Below the pieces are notes generated by a model, which saw only the letters and a program-made list of their open reading frames with translations, was not told the DNA's origin and did no database searches. Shown one piece after another: positions 5,293 to 6,207 of a DNA stretch of 6,207 bases (position 1 is the stretch's first letter; each line of letters begins with the position of its first letter). Position numbers and translations under genes: made by a program. The stretch covers positions 1 to 6,207 of the forward strand of contig JACQXH010000244.1 of the NCBI GenBank assembly GCA_016208845.1, written 5' to 3'. This DNA is from Nitrospirota bacterium (GTDB taxonomy: Bacteria > Nitrospirota > Thermodesulfovibrionia > UBA6902 > BMS3Bbin08).

Positions 5293-6207
5293 AGTATTAT
5301 TCATCCACCCGGCGCCAACACCAAATACCACAAATAAAAATTTCCCGCTTGTCGTTCCTAATTCATTATTCATCAGCCCCATTATCATAAAGCTCAGCAG
5401 AGTACCGCCTATTAAAATTACAGAGAAATTAAAATCTTTCAATGTGATGGTTGTTTTGATCAACTGATAAGAATACAGATATATAAAAAGCAGGAATGAA
5501 AGCAATCCGATTATCCCGAATTGAAAAGCTATTTCCAGGAACATATTGTGCGGCGGATAGAATTGATTTTTTAAAGGCCTGTAAAAATCATATATCTCAG
5601 GGTTATCCCTTTTCCATTTACTCATAAATTTATCCCATTGAACTATATTCTGGAATTTTTTCATACCGCTGCCGTATCCTAATAATGGCCTCTCCTTTAT
5701 AATATCTAACGTGGCCCTCCATCTGACTGTTCGATCAGAAAATCCCATAGCAGACTTGAATTCATTGTCTATGTGAATTAGTCTGTTTACTCTCTCAATA
5801 TTGTGTTGAAATGACGGGGTCTCATTTTTAAATATGACTAAAATGATGATGAAAGCTACAAATCCTGATATGGCAAATCGCAATGCGATTCTGTATATTG
5901 CAGGTTGTGCAAACACTGTGCAAAGGACTATCACGGATAGCGCTGAGAGCAAAGGCGTAAAACTGTTATATACTGTGAGAATAACAAACCCCAGCGCGGC
6001 TGCTGTCAAGAATATATACTTTAATTTATTTTTCATGTACAGGAATATACCCATCGTAATCGGGAATAAGGTGATGCTCCTTTGCGGATAACTGTCAAAT
6101 ATTTCCATTTCCCGCAGACTTTTATGGAGGAATGCTGTGACGTCATAATTAAGCAGGTAGTTAATCAATACATATATCGTATAAATTGCAAATGCAAAAG
6201 CCGGAGC
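5278..6207 (-). CDS. O-antigen ligase/polymerase family membrane protein (Wzy_C/WaaL-like), N-terminus outside window
   Basis: On the minus strand the frame is open from the window edge to TAA at 5280-5278, giving 309 visible residues. A TTG at 6168-6166 could be read as a start, but 13 further in-frame, hydrophobic residues precede it up to the edge, so the gene is 5'-partial; family members are usually 400-plus residues. Numbering from the edge, hydrophobic helices appear at about 1-18, 44-57, 63-80, 84-100, 107-126, 222-247, 260-279 and 288-302. A large hydrophilic loop (about 127-217) holds DRTVRWRATLDIIKERPLLG then YG, and ends in PPHNMFLEIAFQFGIIG, whose His220-Asn pair matches the conserved H-N/S of WaaL, PglL and Wzy periplasmic loops. 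It likely polymerises or transfers undecaprenyl-linked glycan in the periplasm. Whether it is ligase or polymerase cannot be decided. It converges on the glycosyltransferase operon. Confidence 0.85.
   Translation of the reverse strand, partial: APAFAFAIYTIYVLINYLLNYDVTAFLHKSLREMEIFDSYPQRSITLFPITMGIFLYMKNKLKYIFLTAAALGFVILTVYNSFTPLLSALSVIVLCTVFAQPAIYRIALRFAISGFVAFIIILVIFKNETPSFQHNIERVNRLIHIDNEFKSAMGFSDRTVRWRATLDIIKERPLLGYGSGMKKFQNIVQWDKFMSKWKRDNPEIYDFYRPLKNQFYPPHNMFLEIAFQFGIIGLLSFLLFIYLYSYQLIKTTITLKDFNFSVILIGGTLLSFMIMGLMNNELGTTSGKFLFVVFGVGAGWMNNTKISG

Noticed and set aside
5834..6091. Plus-strand open frame opposite the membrane protein gene
   Set aside because: The minus strand encodes conserved membrane helices and the Wzy_C-type loop over the same bases; the plus-strand product has no recognisable features.
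6166..6168. TTG as the true start of the O-antigen ligase/polymerase gene
   Set aside because: The frame stays open and hydrophobic to the window edge, and the protein would be about 100 or more residues short of the family, so the start must lie outside.

Overview
The window is a piece of a bacterial surface-polysaccharide locus (capsule, O-antigen or similar glycan). Every gene I can support is a sugar-activating, sugar-transferring or polymer-handling protein. No flippase, initiating phosphoglycosyltransferase, RNA gene, transposase or CRISPR array is visible. A CMP-sugar synthetase and an O-antigen ligase/polymerase-type membrane protein suggest a Gram-negative bacterium. The composition is moderately AT-rich. 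A CACAGAT-type intergenic inverted repeat and a GAAGTCA heptamer repeat resemble dispersed repeats I remember from Nitrospirota and Desulfobacterota genomes and MAGs. That taxonomic guess is weak and rests on memory.

Layout, left to right. (1) 2-379 (+) is the C-terminal end of a GT-B-like glycosyltransferase cut by the left edge. (2) 394-1089 (+) is a complete NeuA-like cytidylyltransferase that activates a nonulosonic-acid-type sugar as CMP-sugar. (3) 1194-2873 (+) is a 559-residue protein whose C-terminal half looks like capsule-polysaccharide GT-B transferases and whose N-terminal half has a cysteine cluster. (4) 2906-3970 (+) is a GT4 glycosyltransferase that stops at an in-frame TGA; the same frame then continues with convincing GT4 C-terminal sequence to 4051. 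(5) 4048-5196 (+) is a second GT4 enzyme of the WbaZ-like mannosyltransferase type; its GTG start overlaps the ancestral stop of gene 4 by 4 bases. (6) On the other strand, 5278-6207 is the C-terminal part of an O-antigen ligase/polymerase (Wzy_C-type) membrane protein running off the right edge.

Genes 1-5 are co-directional with short gaps (14, 104, 32 and, ancestrally, -4 bases) and are probably one transcript. Inferred pathway: gene 2 makes the CMP-sugar donor, the glycosyltransferases assemble a repeat unit on the cytoplasmic side, and the membrane protein polymerises or ligates the exported glycan in the periplasm. The acceptor, linkage and sugars cannot be read from the sequence.

The observations most worth a second look are the premature TGA in gene 4, the heptamer tandem repeat inside the coding sequence of gene 5, the 10-bp-phased inverted repeat between the convergent genes, and the cysteine cluster in gene 3. 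I do not see a wholly new system here.
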